This document shows positions 43,182 through 56,613 of a stretch of 64,000 bases of DNA, in pieces; the stretch's first letter is position 1; the number at the start of each line of letters is the position of its first letter. Origin of the DNA: DASSJT01 sp963715025 (GTDB taxonomy: Bacteria; Actinomycetota; Actinomycetes; Actinomycetales; Dermatophilaceae); assembly GCA_963715025.1 (NCBI GenBank), contig CAVQQQ010000002.1, forward strand, positions 868,001-932,000, read 5' to 3'. The notes beneath the pieces were generated by a model. The model saw only the letters and a program-made list of their open reading frames with translations, searched no databases and was not told the origin of the DNA. A program made the position numbers and the translations under genes.

Positions 43182-44201
43182 AACACGCTGTACTTCGAGG
43201 CGGAGAAGGAAGACGGCCTGCGCAAGGTCGGCTACTCCAAGGAACGCCGCGTCGACCCTCAAGTCGTCGTGGGCTTGTTGGTCGACCGGGCCGGGTTCCC
43301 CCTGGAGATCGGCTGTTTCGAGGGCAACACGGCCGAGACCACCACGATCGTGCCGATTATCAAGGCCTTCCAGGCCCGGCACGGCCTGGCCGACATGGTC
43401 GTCGTGGCCGATGCCGGGATGTTGTCCGCGGGCAACCTGCGCGAGCTGGACGAGGCGGACCTGAGGTTCATCGTCGGATCCCGCGTCACCAAGGCCCCGG
43501 TCGACCTGGCCTGCCACTTCCGCTGGCACGGGGACGCCTTCGCCGATGGGCAGCTCATCGACACCATCACCCCCAAGAACCAGCGCACCATCGAGAACAA
43601 CGCCAAGGTCAAGGCCGAACCGGTGTGGAACCCGGCCGAGCACCCAGGCTCGTGGCGGGCGGTATGGGCGTACTCGGCCAAACGGGCGGTGCGGGACAAC
43701 ACCACCCTCACCCTGCAGGAGAATCGGGCCAAGGCGGTCGTGGCCGGAGAACGGGCCGCCCGAGCTCCGCGGTTCGTCAAGACCACCAACGGCGCCCGGT
43801 CACTGGACGAGGCGTCGTTGGCCCGGGCACGCCGGCTGGTCGGTCTGAAGGGGTACGTCACGAACATCCGCGTCGAGACGATGCCCGCCGGTGAGGTGAT
43901 CGCCAGCTACCACGACCTGTGGCACGTCGAGCAGTCCTTCCGGATGTCCAAGACCGACCTACGGGCCCGGCCGATGTTCCACCACACCAAGGACGCGATC
44001 GAGGCACACCTGACCATCGTGTTCACCGCCCTGGCCGTCAGCCGCGAGGTTCAGAACCGCACCGGGCTCGCGATCCGCAACCTCCTCCGGCAGCTGCGGC
44101 CGCTGCGGTCAGCGACCATCGCGATCAACGACACCGTGCAGACCTTCCCGCCCGCCATCCCCGCCCACAAGCAAGCGATCCTCGACGCGATCAAGCGGTA
44201 G
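43182..44201 (+). pseudogene. IS1634-type (IS4 superfamily) transposase, 5'-truncated
   Basis: About 339 residues of a protein usually near 450-550 remain. The frame starts at the intron junction with TLYFEAEKEDGLRKVGYSKE. It keeps the second catalytic Asp (VVVADAGMLSAGNLREL) and the glutamate region (YHDLWHVEQSFRMSKTDLRA). In intact relatives the first catalytic Asp stands a few residues before TLYFE, exactly where the intron sits, so it is lost. No terminal inverted repeats were recognised. The element is dead. Confidence 0.85.
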
Positions 44202-44470
44202 TGGCTCAGGCACTAACCCGAATGACCGAAGTCAGGCCCAGCGGGGCACGACAGGCCCGCACTGGCCGCAGAGCGGCGCCGACCCAGAGACACGGCGGGA
44301 GCCGACCGGGCCGGACGGCATAGGCCCGCCTCGAGCCGCGCGGGCGTCCAGGGCTACCCGCACGCCTGGAGTTTCGGCTCCATTCACGCATTGCCACACG
44401 GCCGTCCCTGGCCAGGAAGGTGCTTGGTCCTGCCAGGGGGAGGGCGGACGCGCTTTCCGCGCTGGGACGC
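44202..44470. other. Gap between transposase remnant and rrn terminator
   Basis: No gene seen. It may hold the right end of the insertion sequence and decayed sequence. I looked for an inverted repeat partner to the left of 42680 and saw none, as expected if that end was deleted. Confidence 0.5.
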
Positions 44471-44513
44471 CATAAAGCGCCCATGCCGTCGATGACGACA
44501 TGGGCGCTTTATG
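44471..44513 (-). terminator. rrn operon terminator
   Basis: CATAAAGCGCCCATG (44471-44485) and CATGGGCGCTTTATG (44499-44513) form a perfect 15-bp stem with a 13-base loop, 6 bases past the 5S 3' end. On the minus strand the descending arm contains CTTTATG. This is a strong intrinsic terminator for the rRNA transcript. Confidence 0.9.
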
Positions 44514-44519
44514 AAGTAT

Positions 44520-44638
44520 GTCCGGCTGCGTCCTACTCTCCCACACCGTCACCAGTGCAGTACCATCGGCGCTGAAGGGCTTAGCTTCCGGGTTCGGAAT
44601 GGAACCGGGCGTTTCCCCTTCGCTATGGCAGCCGAAAC
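44520..44638 (-). rRNA. rrf: 5S ribosomal RNA
   Basis: About 119 bases. On the minus strand it starts GTTTCGGCTGCCATAGCG and carries the conserved GGGGAAACGCCCGGTTCC and GATGGTACTGCA segments, ending GTAGGACGCAGCCGGAC. Ends are placed by similarity of the outer helix and may be off by one or two bases. Confidence 0.95.
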
Positions 44639-44675
44639 TCTATGGAGATTTTGGTTGTTCCCGACCGTATCTCGG

Positions 44676-44697
44676 GAACTGCACAGTGGACGCGGAG
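44676..44697 (-). other. 23S processing stem, 3' arm
   Basis: GAACTGCACAGTGGACGCG-type sequence in the 23S-5S spacer is complementary to 47840-47861 in the 16S-23S spacer (CTCGCGTCCACTGTGTAGTT). In the transcript these flank the 23S RNA and would form the RNase III processing stem. The spacer also has a small hairpin TTCCCGA...TCGGGAA at about 44658-44677. Confidence 0.75.
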
Positions 44698-44712
44698 CAA
44701 CTACTCTAAAGA

Positions 44713-49705
<4,993 letters not shown>

Positions 49706-49894
49706 TTTAGCTCTCGACCGGAGTCGAGAAAAACTAGACCCTCAAGAGGGTTGTTTCACTGACTGAGCAAGAACAACTAGCTATTGCTAGATGATCGTTG
49801 TCAACCAAAGGATTTTCGTTCGATGTGGCTGCAGTACAGGCCATGTGACCCGCTTGGCCGCCACCTCGAGACGAGGTTATTGGCATCGATTTTT

Positions 49895-49917
49895 GACACG
49901 CTGTTGAGTTCTCAAGG
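49895..49917 (-). promoter_or_regulatory. rrn leader antitermination-like element
   Basis: On the minus strand CCTTGAGAACTCAACAGCGT lies about 190 bases upstream of 16S. The same TTGAGAACTCAA core precedes 16S in mycobacteria and related genera, where it includes boxA. NusB, encoded at 981-1394, would act here. Confidence 0.7.
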
Positions 49918-49972
49918 TTCGGACGCGCACCATCGCTCGGCTCCGTGAGCCTTGCGCTGGGGCAACCCTACT

Positions 49973-50001
49973 AACTTACCCGCATCCCTCTTGGGCGTCA
50001 A
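49973..50001 (-). promoter_or_regulatory. Main rrn promoter
   Basis: On the minus strand TTGACG (50001-49996), a 17-base gap and TAAGTT (49978-49973) fit a SigA-type promoter. The following AGTAGGGTTGCCCC matches the start region of actinobacterial rrn promoters. It lies about 270 bp before 16S. The whole 49706-50360 stretch has no gene and serves as rrn control region. Confidence 0.8.
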
Positions 50002-50229
50002 ACCCATGACCCGCTCTCTGAGCGGCTGGATCAGATCGCACTTGGCTCTCTGCGGTGTATCCACTGTAGCAGGCCGTCGGCCGGCTCCCGGTCGCCCTCT
50101 CGGGAGCCCCGGAGGCCGCTGGTTTCTCAGCTGCTTCGGTGGGTCAGCTCGTGGGACCGGCCTGCTTTGTGTGGGGCTTGCGCCTCACCGCGGTGGCGTC
50201 CGTTCCTCCCTGTCGGGCTGACGTCGAGA

Positions 50230-50259
50230 ACACTAGACGAGGCCTTGCGCAAAACACAA
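50230..50259 (-). promoter_or_regulatory. Possible upstream rrn promoter
   Basis: On the minus strand TTGTGT (50259-50254), an 18-base gap and TAGTGT (50235-50230). Weaker than the promoter at 49973, but rrn operons often have two or more. Unproven. Confidence 0.4.
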
Positions 50260-50360
50260 ATCCGATCCCGGCGGCCGCCTGACGTCCTGTGACCGGCTGG
50301 ATCCCCTTGCTGCACAAGCGGACCAGGCGCCTTGCAGAGCCGCAGGCAGCCAGCCGCGGG

Positions 50361-50377
50361 CGGGTGGGCACCACCCG
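50361..50377 (-). terminator. Hairpin after tyrS
   Basis: CGGGTGG-GCA-CCACCCG starts four bases past the tyrS stop. It would separate tyrS transcription from the rrn promoters that lie downstream in the same direction. There is no U-run. Confidence 0.6.
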
Positions 50378-50381
50378 GGAG

Positions 50382-51665
50382 TCACGGAGCCATGCGGGCA
50401 GCGGCGAGCGACTTGCGCCCACGTCGGAGGAGGGCCACCCGGCCGTGCAGGAAGTCCTCCGGCCCGAGCACTCGCTCAGGATCGGTGATCTTCAGGTTGT
50501 TCAGGGAGGCGCCACCGTCGCCGATGGCCCTCCGCGCGGCCTTGCGGGAGTCCACGAGGCCCACCGCGACCAGTGCCTCGGTCACCGATGTGCCGACCTG
50601 CACCGCCGCGCCGGGCAGTTCCCCGGTGGCATCCGACAACGTCTGCGCGTCGAGAGCGCGCACGTCGCCCTTGCCGAAGAGCGCTTCCGAGGCCGCCTGG
50701 ACCGCTGCCGTCGCTTCGGCGCCGTGGACGAGTGTGGTGACGTCCGCGGCCAGGGCACGCTGCGCCTCGCGCAGGAACGGCTTCTCGGCGAGCGACCGCC
50801 CCAGCTCGGCGATCTGCTCCTCGGTGCGGTCGGTGAAGACCTTGAGCAGCTTCACCACCGAGGCATCCTCGACGTTGATCCAGTACTGGTAGAACGCGTA
50901 CGGGCTGGTCATGTCTGCCGACAGCCAGATGGCGTTGCCCTCGCTCTTGCCGAACTTGTTGCCCGACGAGTCGGTGACCAGCGGCGTGGTCAGGAGGTGG
51001 ACCGAAGCACCCGCCACCTTGTGGATCAGGTCGGCGCCGGCGGTGAGGTTGCCCCACTGGTCCTGGCCGCCGGTCTGCAGCGTGCAGCCGTAGGTCCGGT
51101 ACAGCTCGAGGTAGTCGAGTCCCTGGAGAATCTGGTAGCTGAACTCGGTGTACGAGATCCCCTCATCGCTGTGCAACCTGGCCGCCACCGCCTCTTTCCG
51201 GATCATCTGGTTCACCCGGAAGTGCTTGCCGAGGTCACGCAGGAAGTCGAGGGCCGACAGTGGGGCGGTCCACTCCAGGTTGTTGACGAGGATCGCCGGG
51301 TGCGCCACTCCCGAGCTGCCGTCGAAGTCCAGGAACGGCTGGACCTGCTTCTGGATGTTGGCCACCCACTCCGCCGTCTGCTCCTTGGTCTTCAGGACGC
51401 GCTCGGCGGTCGGCCGCGGGTCTCCGATGAGGCCCGTTGACCCGCCCACGAGGCAGATCACCTTGTGCCCGGCTCGCTGGAGGTGACGCAGGACGATGAG
51501 CTGCACGAGGTTGCCGAAGTGGAGCGACGGAGCCGTGGGGTCGAAGCCGCAATACGCCGTGATCGGCCCGTCGGCGAGTGCCTGGCGCAGCGCGGCCTCG
51601 TCGGTGGTCTGCGCCACCAGCCCCCGCCACTGCAGCTCGTCGAGGATGGTACTCACGGTCGTCAT
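50382..51665 (-). CDS. tyrS: Tyrosyl-tRNA synthetase
   Basis: A protein of 427 residues from the ATG at 51665, with AAGGAG just upstream. It charges tRNA-Tyr. The class I motifs are FDPTAPSLHFGNLVQLIVL (HIGH-like HFGN) and SSGNKFGKSEGNAIWL (KMSKS-like KFGKS). The substrate pocket has YTEFSYQILQGLDYLELYR and GGQDQWGNLTAG. The C-terminal S4 domain has VDSRKAARRAIGDGGASLNN. No T-box leader was found in the 100 bp upstream. Confidence 0.97.
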   Translation of the reverse strand: MTTVSTILDELQWRGLVAQTTDEAALRQALADGPITAYCGFDPTAPSLHFGNLVQLIVLRHLQRAGHKVICLVGGSTGLIGDPRPTAERVLKTKEQTAEWVANIQKQVQPFLDFDGSSGVAHPAILVNNLEWTAPLSALDFLRDLGKHFRVNQMIRKEAVAARLHSDEGISYTEFSYQILQGLDYLELYRTYGCTLQTGGQDQWGNLTAGADLIHKVAGASVHLLTTPLVTDSSGNKFGKSEGNAIWLSADMTSPYAFYQYWINVEDASVVKLLKVFTDRTEEQIAELGRSLAEKPFLREAQRALAADVTTLVHGAEATAAVQAASEALFGKGDVRALDAQTLSDATGELPGAAVQVGTSVTEALVAVGLVDSRKAARRAIGDGGASLNNLKITDPERVLGPEDFLHGRVALLRRGRKSLAAARMAP

Positions 51666-51765
51666 GCTCCTTCGGTTCTGCTGTGCGGTCCGGTGATCGT
51701 CCCGGTCTCGGCGTGCCGGTCGGGACGACAGACGCAGGCCCGCTCGGCTACGCGGCAAGCCTGCC

Positions 51766-52395
51766 CTATGCCCGCAGCGGGCGGCGACGCGGTTTCGCCG
51801 GTCGGTACACCGACACGGTCGGCTCCCCTTCCAGCCAGAAGCGCCAGGGGTATGCCGCGGCGTCGCCCCCGGCGCCCGCGACGCCGACGCGCGGGCCGGT
51901 TCGGATCGCCGCATGAGCCGGGCGGGTCCCCGGCAGGTCGATGCGGCTCTCCCCCGGCTCGGCGCACAGGTCCAGGCCGTTCTGCTCGCGCCCCAGCCCC
52001 AGGGTCCGGGCCAGGCGCGCAGGACCGCGAGCCCAGTCCCGGGGAGAGATCCCGTCGCGCCGGGCGGCGACGACCGCCTGGCCTGCGACCACCTCGCCCG
52101 CCCGAAGCAGGACCGCGCTGGCCTGCCCTTCGGGACCACACACCACATTGGCGCACCAGTGCATCCCGTACGTGAAGTAGACGTAGAGGTGGCCGGGGTG
52201 GCCGAACATCACCTCCGTGCGGGGGGTGAGGCCGCGGTAAGCGTGCGAACCCGGATCGACGTCACCGGCATACGCCTCGACCTCCGTGAGGCGAACCGTG
52301 ATGCCGCCGTGGGTGAAGAGCGCGCCCAGGAGTGAGGGTGCGACGTCGAGGACGTCCTCCTCGAAGAAGGCGCGCTCGAGCCGGGTGACGGTCAC
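51766..52395 (-). CDS. mpg: 3-methyladenine DNA glycosylase (AAG/MPG family)
   Basis: A protein of 209 residues with a GTG start. It removes alkylated purines. The active-site region reads TEVEAYAGDVDPGSHAYRGL with the catalytic Glu and the metal-like PGSHAY; TPRTEVMFGHPGHLYVYFTY and the intercalating loop GMHWCANVV follow. The mpg-tyrS order is shared with mycobacteria. It follows sdhB by 33 bp. Confidence 0.94.
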   Translation of the reverse strand: MTVTRLERAFFEEDVLDVAPSLLGALFTHGGITVRLTEVEAYAGDVDPGSHAYRGLTPRTEVMFGHPGHLYVYFTYGMHWCANVVCGPEGQASAVLLRAGEVVAGQAVVAARRDGISPRDWARGPARLARTLGLGREQNGLDLCAEPGESRIDLPGTRPAHAAIRTGPRVGVAGAGGDAAAYPWRFWLEGEPTVSVYRPAKPRRRPLRA

Positions 52396-52428
52396 GCGGA
52401 GATCGTAGGCGGCGCGGCAGGCAGGAGG

Positions 52429-53181
52429 TCAGGCGTTGCGCCGGCGGATCTTGTTCCCGAGCCAGACGACAGGGTCGTAATGACGGTCGACGACGCGCTC
52501 CTTGAGTGGGATGAGAGCGTTGTCGGTGATCTTGATGTGTTCGGGGCACACCTCCGTGCAGCACTTGGTGATGTTGCACAGTCCGAGGCCGTGCTCCAGG
52601 CGCGCCGCGGGGCGACGGTCCGCAGTGTCGAGGGGGTGCATGTCGAGCTCCGCGATCCGCATGAGGAAGCGCGGACCAGCGAAAGACTCCTTGTTGTCCT
52701 CGTGGTCGCGCACCACGTGACAAACGCTCTGGCACAGGTAGCACTCGATGCACTTGCGGAATTCCTGGCTGCGCTCGACGTCGACCTGCTGCATCCGGTA
52801 GTCCCCGGGCGCCAGGTCGGCGGGCGGGGCGAACGCCGGGATCTCGCGGGCCTTCTGGTAGTTGAAGGAGACGTCGGTCACCAGGTCCCGCTGCACCGGG
52901 AAGGTCCGCAGCGGGGTGACAGTGATCGTCTCGCCCTCCTCGAACGTGCTCATGCGGGTCATGCACATGAGCCGCGGATGGCCGTTGACCTCGGCGCTGC
53001 AGGAACCGCACTTGCCGGCCTTGCAGTTCCAGCGCACCGCCAGATCGGGCGCCTGGGTCGCCTGCAGCCGGTGGATGATGTCGAGGACGACTTCGCCCTC
53101 GTTGACCTCGACCGAGTAGTCCTGCAGGTCACCGCCGTCGGCGTCGCCTCGCCACACCCGGAACTTGCCCTCGTAGCTCAT
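52429..53181 (-). CDS. sdhB: Succinate dehydrogenase/fumarate reductase iron-sulfur subunit
   Basis: A protein of 250 residues. Cysteine clusters are visible: CKAGKCGSC for [2Fe-2S] with CMTRMS after it, CIECYLCQSVC for one cubane, and CNITKCCTEVCPEHIKITDN for the remaining ligands. It passes electrons from SdhA to quinone. Its ATG overlaps the sdhA stop (ATGA). Confidence 0.95.
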   Translation of the reverse strand: MSYEGKFRVWRGDADGGDLQDYSVEVNEGEVVLDIIHRLQATQAPDLAVRWNCKAGKCGSCSAEVNGHPRLMCMTRMSTFEEGETITVTPLRTFPVQRDLVTDVSFNYQKAREIPAFAPPADLAPGDYRMQQVDVERSQEFRKCIECYLCQSVCHVVRDHEDNKESFAGPRFLMRIAELDMHPLDTADRRPAARLEHGLGLCNITKCCTEVCPEHIKITDNALIPLKERVVDRHYDPVVWLGNKIRRRNA

Positions 53182-55121
53182 TGCGCACTCCCCTCGTCCA
53201 ATCGGGCCAGTTCCTTCTCCGTGAGGTACTTGGAGAGCTCGCTGCGCTCGAAGAGCTCGAGCAGGTCAAGCCGGATCTCCGGCACCGGCTGGTGGCGTAG
53301 TTCCACCGGCGCGCCACCCTCGCCGGGTGCGCCTTCGCCGCCCGAGGCGACCAGCCGGCATACCAGATTGGTGCCTCGCCACTGCGGATCCATGGCCGGA
53401 AAGTCCTCACGGGTGTGCCCACCCCGGCTCTCGGTGCGCTCCAGTGCGGCCAGCGCGACGCAGCGGCATACCGCCAGCATGTTGCGCAGGTCGAGCGCGA
53501 GGTGCCAGCCCGGATTGAACTGACGATGGCCCTCCACACCGACCCGCTCGGCGCGAGCGTGGAGGTCGTCGAGGACATCGAGGGCCTCGCGGATCTCGTG
53601 CTCGCGCCGGATGATGCCGACCAGGTCGTTCATCTTCTGCTGGAGCTCCTGGTGGAGCGTGTAGGGATTCTCGGCGACGTCCTCAGCCCGGAACGGCGCC
53701 AGCGCCACCGCCGCCGCGGTGTCGATGTCGACGTCCACGACGGCTGGCCTGGCCGTGCCGAGCCCGCCCACGTACTCGGCGGCCCCGGCGCCGGCCCGGC
53801 GCCCGAAGACCAAGAGGTCGGAGAGGCTGTTGCCGCCCAGGCGGTTGGATCCGTGCATGCCGCCCGCCACCTCGCCGGCGGCGAACAGACCCGGCACCGA
53901 CGTGCCTGCAGTGTCGGCGTCGACTTCGACCCCGCCCATGACGTAGTGGCAGGTAGGCCCGACCTCCATCGGCTCCGCCGTGATGTCGACGTCGGCCAGC
54001 TCCTTGAACTGGTGGTGCATCGATGGCAGGCGGCGGCGGATCTCTTCGGCCGGCAGCCGTGTGGACACGTCGAGGAACACCCCGCCGTGGGGGCTCCCGC
54101 GGCCCTCCTTGACCTCGTTGTTGATGGCTCTGGCCACTTCGTCACGGGGCAGCAGCTCGGGCGGCCGCTTGTTGTTGTCGGGGTCGTCGTACCAGCGGTC
54201 CGCCTCTTCCTCCGTGTCGGCGTACTGGCCCCGGAAGACGTCCGGGACGTAGTCGAACATGAACCGCTTGCCCTCGGAGTTGGTCAGGACGCCTCCGTCG
54301 CCCCGGACCGACTCGGTGACGAGGATGCCCTTCACCGAGGGCGGCCACACCATCCCTGTCGGGTGGAACTGGATGAACTCCATGTTGATGAGGCTCGCGC
54401 CGGCCCGCAGCGCCAGGGCGTGGCCGTCGCCGGTGTATTCCCAGGAGTTGCTCGTAACCTTGAAGGACTTGCCGATCCCACCCGTGGCCAGGATCACCGC
54501 CGGGGCCTCGAACAGGACGAAGCGGCCGGACTCGCGCCAGTACCCGAAGGCCCCGGCCACGGGCGCCTCGGGGGCGACGCCGCCCTTGAGGATGTCGGTG
54601 ATGGTGAGCTCGGCGAACACCTTCAGCCGGCTCTCATAGTCCCCGGTCTCGCGGTGGTCCTCCTGCTGGAGGCTGACGATCTTCTGCTGAAGGGTGCGGA
54701 TCAGCTCCAGCCCGGTGCGGTCGCCGACGTGTGCGAGCCGTGGGTACTCGTGGCCGCCGAAGTTGCGCTGGCTGATCTTGCCGTCGGGTGTGCGGTCGAA
54801 GAGGGCGCCGTAGGTCTCCAGCTCCCAGACGCGCTGCGGTGCCTCCTTGGCGTGCAGCTCGGCCATGCGCGGGTTGTTGAGGAACTTGCCGCCTCGCATG
54901 GTGTCGCGGAAATGGACCTGCCAGTTGTCGTTGTCGTTGACGTTGCCCATCGATGCCGCGATGCCGCCCTCGGCCATGACCGTGTGCGCCTTGCCGAAGA
55001 GCGACTTGCAGATGATCGCCGTTCGCAGGCCCTGCTCGCGCGCCTCGATGGCGGCGCGCAGGCCAGAGCCTCCGGCACCGATGACGAGGACGTCGTACTC
55101 GTGCCTCTCGAGGTCGGTCAC
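53178..55121 (-). CDS. sdhA: Succinate dehydrogenase/fumarate reductase flavoprotein subunit
   Basis: A protein of 647 residues from a GTG behind AAGGAG. The FAD fold begins VLVIGAGGSGLRAAIEAREQ; the histidine expected to hold FAD covalently is in FGKAHTVMAEGGIAAS (about residue 46). The substrate site includes HPTGMVWPPSVKGILVTESV with the usual RGDGG after it, and GGMHGSNRLGGNSLSDLLVF. The subunit set resembles the menaquinone-linked type. Direction in the cell (oxidation or fumarate reduction) cannot be told. Confidence 0.95.
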   Translation of the reverse strand: MTDLERHEYDVLVIGAGGSGLRAAIEAREQGLRTAIICKSLFGKAHTVMAEGGIAASMGNVNDNDNWQVHFRDTMRGGKFLNNPRMAELHAKEAPQRVWELETYGALFDRTPDGKISQRNFGGHEYPRLAHVGDRTGLELIRTLQQKIVSLQQEDHRETGDYESRLKVFAELTITDILKGGVAPEAPVAGAFGYWRESGRFVLFEAPAVILATGGIGKSFKVTSNSWEYTGDGHALALRAGASLINMEFIQFHPTGMVWPPSVKGILVTESVRGDGGVLTNSEGKRFMFDYVPDVFRGQYADTEEEADRWYDDPDNNKRPPELLPRDEVARAINNEVKEGRGSPHGGVFLDVSTRLPAEEIRRRLPSMHHQFKELADVDITAEPMEVGPTCHYVMGGVEVDADTAGTSVPGLFAAGEVAGGMHGSNRLGGNSLSDLLVFGRRAGAGAAEYVGGLGTARPAVVDVDIDTAAAVALAPFRAEDVAENPYTLHQELQQKMNDLVGIIRREHEIREALDVLDDLHARAERVGVEGHRQFNPGWHLALDLRNMLAVCRCVALAALERTESRGGHTREDFPAMDPQWRGTNLVCRLVASGGEGAPGEGGAPVELRHQPVPEIRLDLLELFERSELSKYLTEKELARLDEGSAQ

Positions 55122-55245
55122 GTGAGCTCCTTCGCTGCGTTCTCTGTGCTCGTGCTAGTGGGTATGCCGGTGGTGAGCGGGCTGCCGGATGCGGTATGCC
55201 GGGCGGCCGCCGAGCGGACGGCGACCGGGCCCGAGTCGGTCGCCA

Positions 55246-56061
55246 CTAGTTGATGAACCGCAGGTCGTTGAAGACGCCTGCGTCGACCAGCGCGATGTAG
55301 GCGTCGGTGACCACGAGGCTGCCCAGGGTGATCCATGCGAACTGCATGTGGCGCGTGTTGAGCTTGGACACCCAGCCCCACATCCGGTAGCGCACCGGGT
55401 GCCTGCTGAAATGGTTCAAGCGGCCGCCGATGATGTTGCGGCAGCTGTGGCAGCCGAGGGTGTAGCACCACAGCAGCACCACGTTGACCCAGATGATGAC
55501 GGTGCCCAGCCCGATGCCGAAACCGCCGTCACCCCCCCGGAAGGCGTGCACGCCATCCCAAGTGTTGATGAGCGAGACGATGATTGCTGCGTAGAAGAAG
55601 TAGCGGTGGACGTTCTGCACGATGAGTGGGAAGCGTGTCTCGCCCGAGTAGGACTTGTGCGGCTCGGCGACGGCGCACGCGGGCGGGGAGAGCCAGAACG
55701 AGCGGTAGTAGGCCTTGCGGTAGTAGTAGCAGGTCAGCCGGAAGAGCAGCAGGAACGGTAGGGTCAGCACCGCGAACGGGATCAGCGGCGGCCACTCCCC
55801 GAACGGCGTGCCGAAGTGCGCCGAGCCCGGTTCGCACGAGGTCGACAGGCACGGCGAGGCGAACGGCGTGAGGTAGCCGTACTCAGCCACGAAGTAGTGC
55901 TTCTGCGTGGCGGCGCGGATGATGCCGTAGAGCAGCCACGCGGTGAAGCAGATGAAGGTGACGAGCGGCTGGAGCCACCAGCGGTCCTCGCGGAGGGTAC
56001 GGGCTGCGATGCGCGCGCGTCCAGGAGCGGAGACGCCCTGGTTGAGGTCGAGGTCAGCCAC
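55246..56061 (-). CDS. sdhC: Succinate dehydrogenase membrane anchor
   Basis: A protein of 271 residues from the GTG at 56061, with about five membrane helices. Histidines for haem lie in QNVHRYFFYAAIIVSLINTW and in LGCHSCRNIIGG and NHFSRHPVRYRMW. It anchors SdhAB and binds quinone. No separate sdhD is present, which fits a single-anchor enzyme. It is read after a small gene whose stop overlaps its start, and before sdhA across a 124-bp gap that holds two GGTATGCCGG words. Confidence 0.9.
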   Translation of the reverse strand: MADLDLNQGVSAPGRARIAARTLREDRWWLQPLVTFICFTAWLLYGIIRAATQKHYFVAEYGYLTPFASPCLSTSCEPGSAHFGTPFGEWPPLIPFAVLTLPFLLLFRLTCYYYRKAYYRSFWLSPPACAVAEPHKSYSGETRFPLIVQNVHRYFFYAAIIVSLINTWDGVHAFRGGDGGFGIGLGTVIIWVNVVLLWCYTLGCHSCRNIIGGRLNHFSRHPVRYRMWGWVSKLNTRHMQFAWITLGSLVVTDAYIALVDAGVFNDLRFIN

Positions 56062-56350
56062 GGTTGAGGTCTCCGTGCGGGCCCAGCTCGTCGTCGGCGT
56101 CGACCCACATGGCGGGGTCATAGTCCTCGTCGGGGATGAAGACGATCTCTCCCGGTCCCCCAGCCCGGTCCGTGGACCCGATGCCGGCAGCCTTGGCGAG
56201 CAGGTCGACATCGTCGGCAAGCCGGACGACGTCGTCGCGCAGCCGCACAACGTCGATCGTGTCCCCCATCGACTCGCTCAGCGCCATCACGGCTGTGCGG
56301 AGTCCCGCCACATGGCCCGCCGCAGTCGTGAGGTCTTCTCTGACGCCCAT
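56054..56350 (-). CDS. Small hypothetical protein heading the sdh operon
   Basis: A protein of 98 residues, soluble and acidic, with a predicted helix (MALSESMGDTIDVVRLRDDV, then VRLADDVDLLAKAAG) and an acidic tail IVFIPDEDYDPAMWVDADDE. It overlaps sdhC by 8 bp. I do not recognise it; its place suggests an assembly or accessory role for the dehydrogenase. The 263 bp upstream have no gene and should hold the sdh promoter. Confidence 0.7.
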   Translation of the reverse strand: MGVREDLTTAAGHVAGLRTAVMALSESMGDTIDVVRLRDDVVRLADDVDLLAKAAGIGSTDRAGGPGEIVFIPDEDYDPAMWVDADDELGPHGDLNRG

Positions 56351-56613
56351 GGCACCAACCCTTCGGACGGTGAAAACACGCAGGTGTTGTGGGCCAGAAT
56401 GCCCACCGGTCTCGGACCCTAGCGCGTCCCCACGGCAATTTCGCGGGCCGCCGCTGAAGTTTGCGAGTTTGATGCCTCACACCCCTGGACGCGTCAGCGC
56501 GGACAGCACTTCTGCGCACGGCATCCAGCGGCCAAGCGGACCGCAGCATAGGCCCAGCGGACCCAGCGACCCAGCGGACCGCAGCACCGGCGCAGCGCAT
56601 GGTGGGGAGCAGC

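Larger units (their letters stand above)
42656..43184 (+). mobile_element. 3' part of a group II intron
   Basis: The piece holds the end of the intron-encoded reverse transcriptase, then a 34-base domain V and a domain VI stem (GGTCCGGGG 43129-43137 with CCCCGGACC 43168-43176). The 3' junction falls near 43179-43184, directly before transposase coding sequence, which is in frame from that point. All 5' intron sequence is missing. A stop codon at 42653 closes the frame on the left, marking the deletion edge near 42620-42656. Confidence 0.82.
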
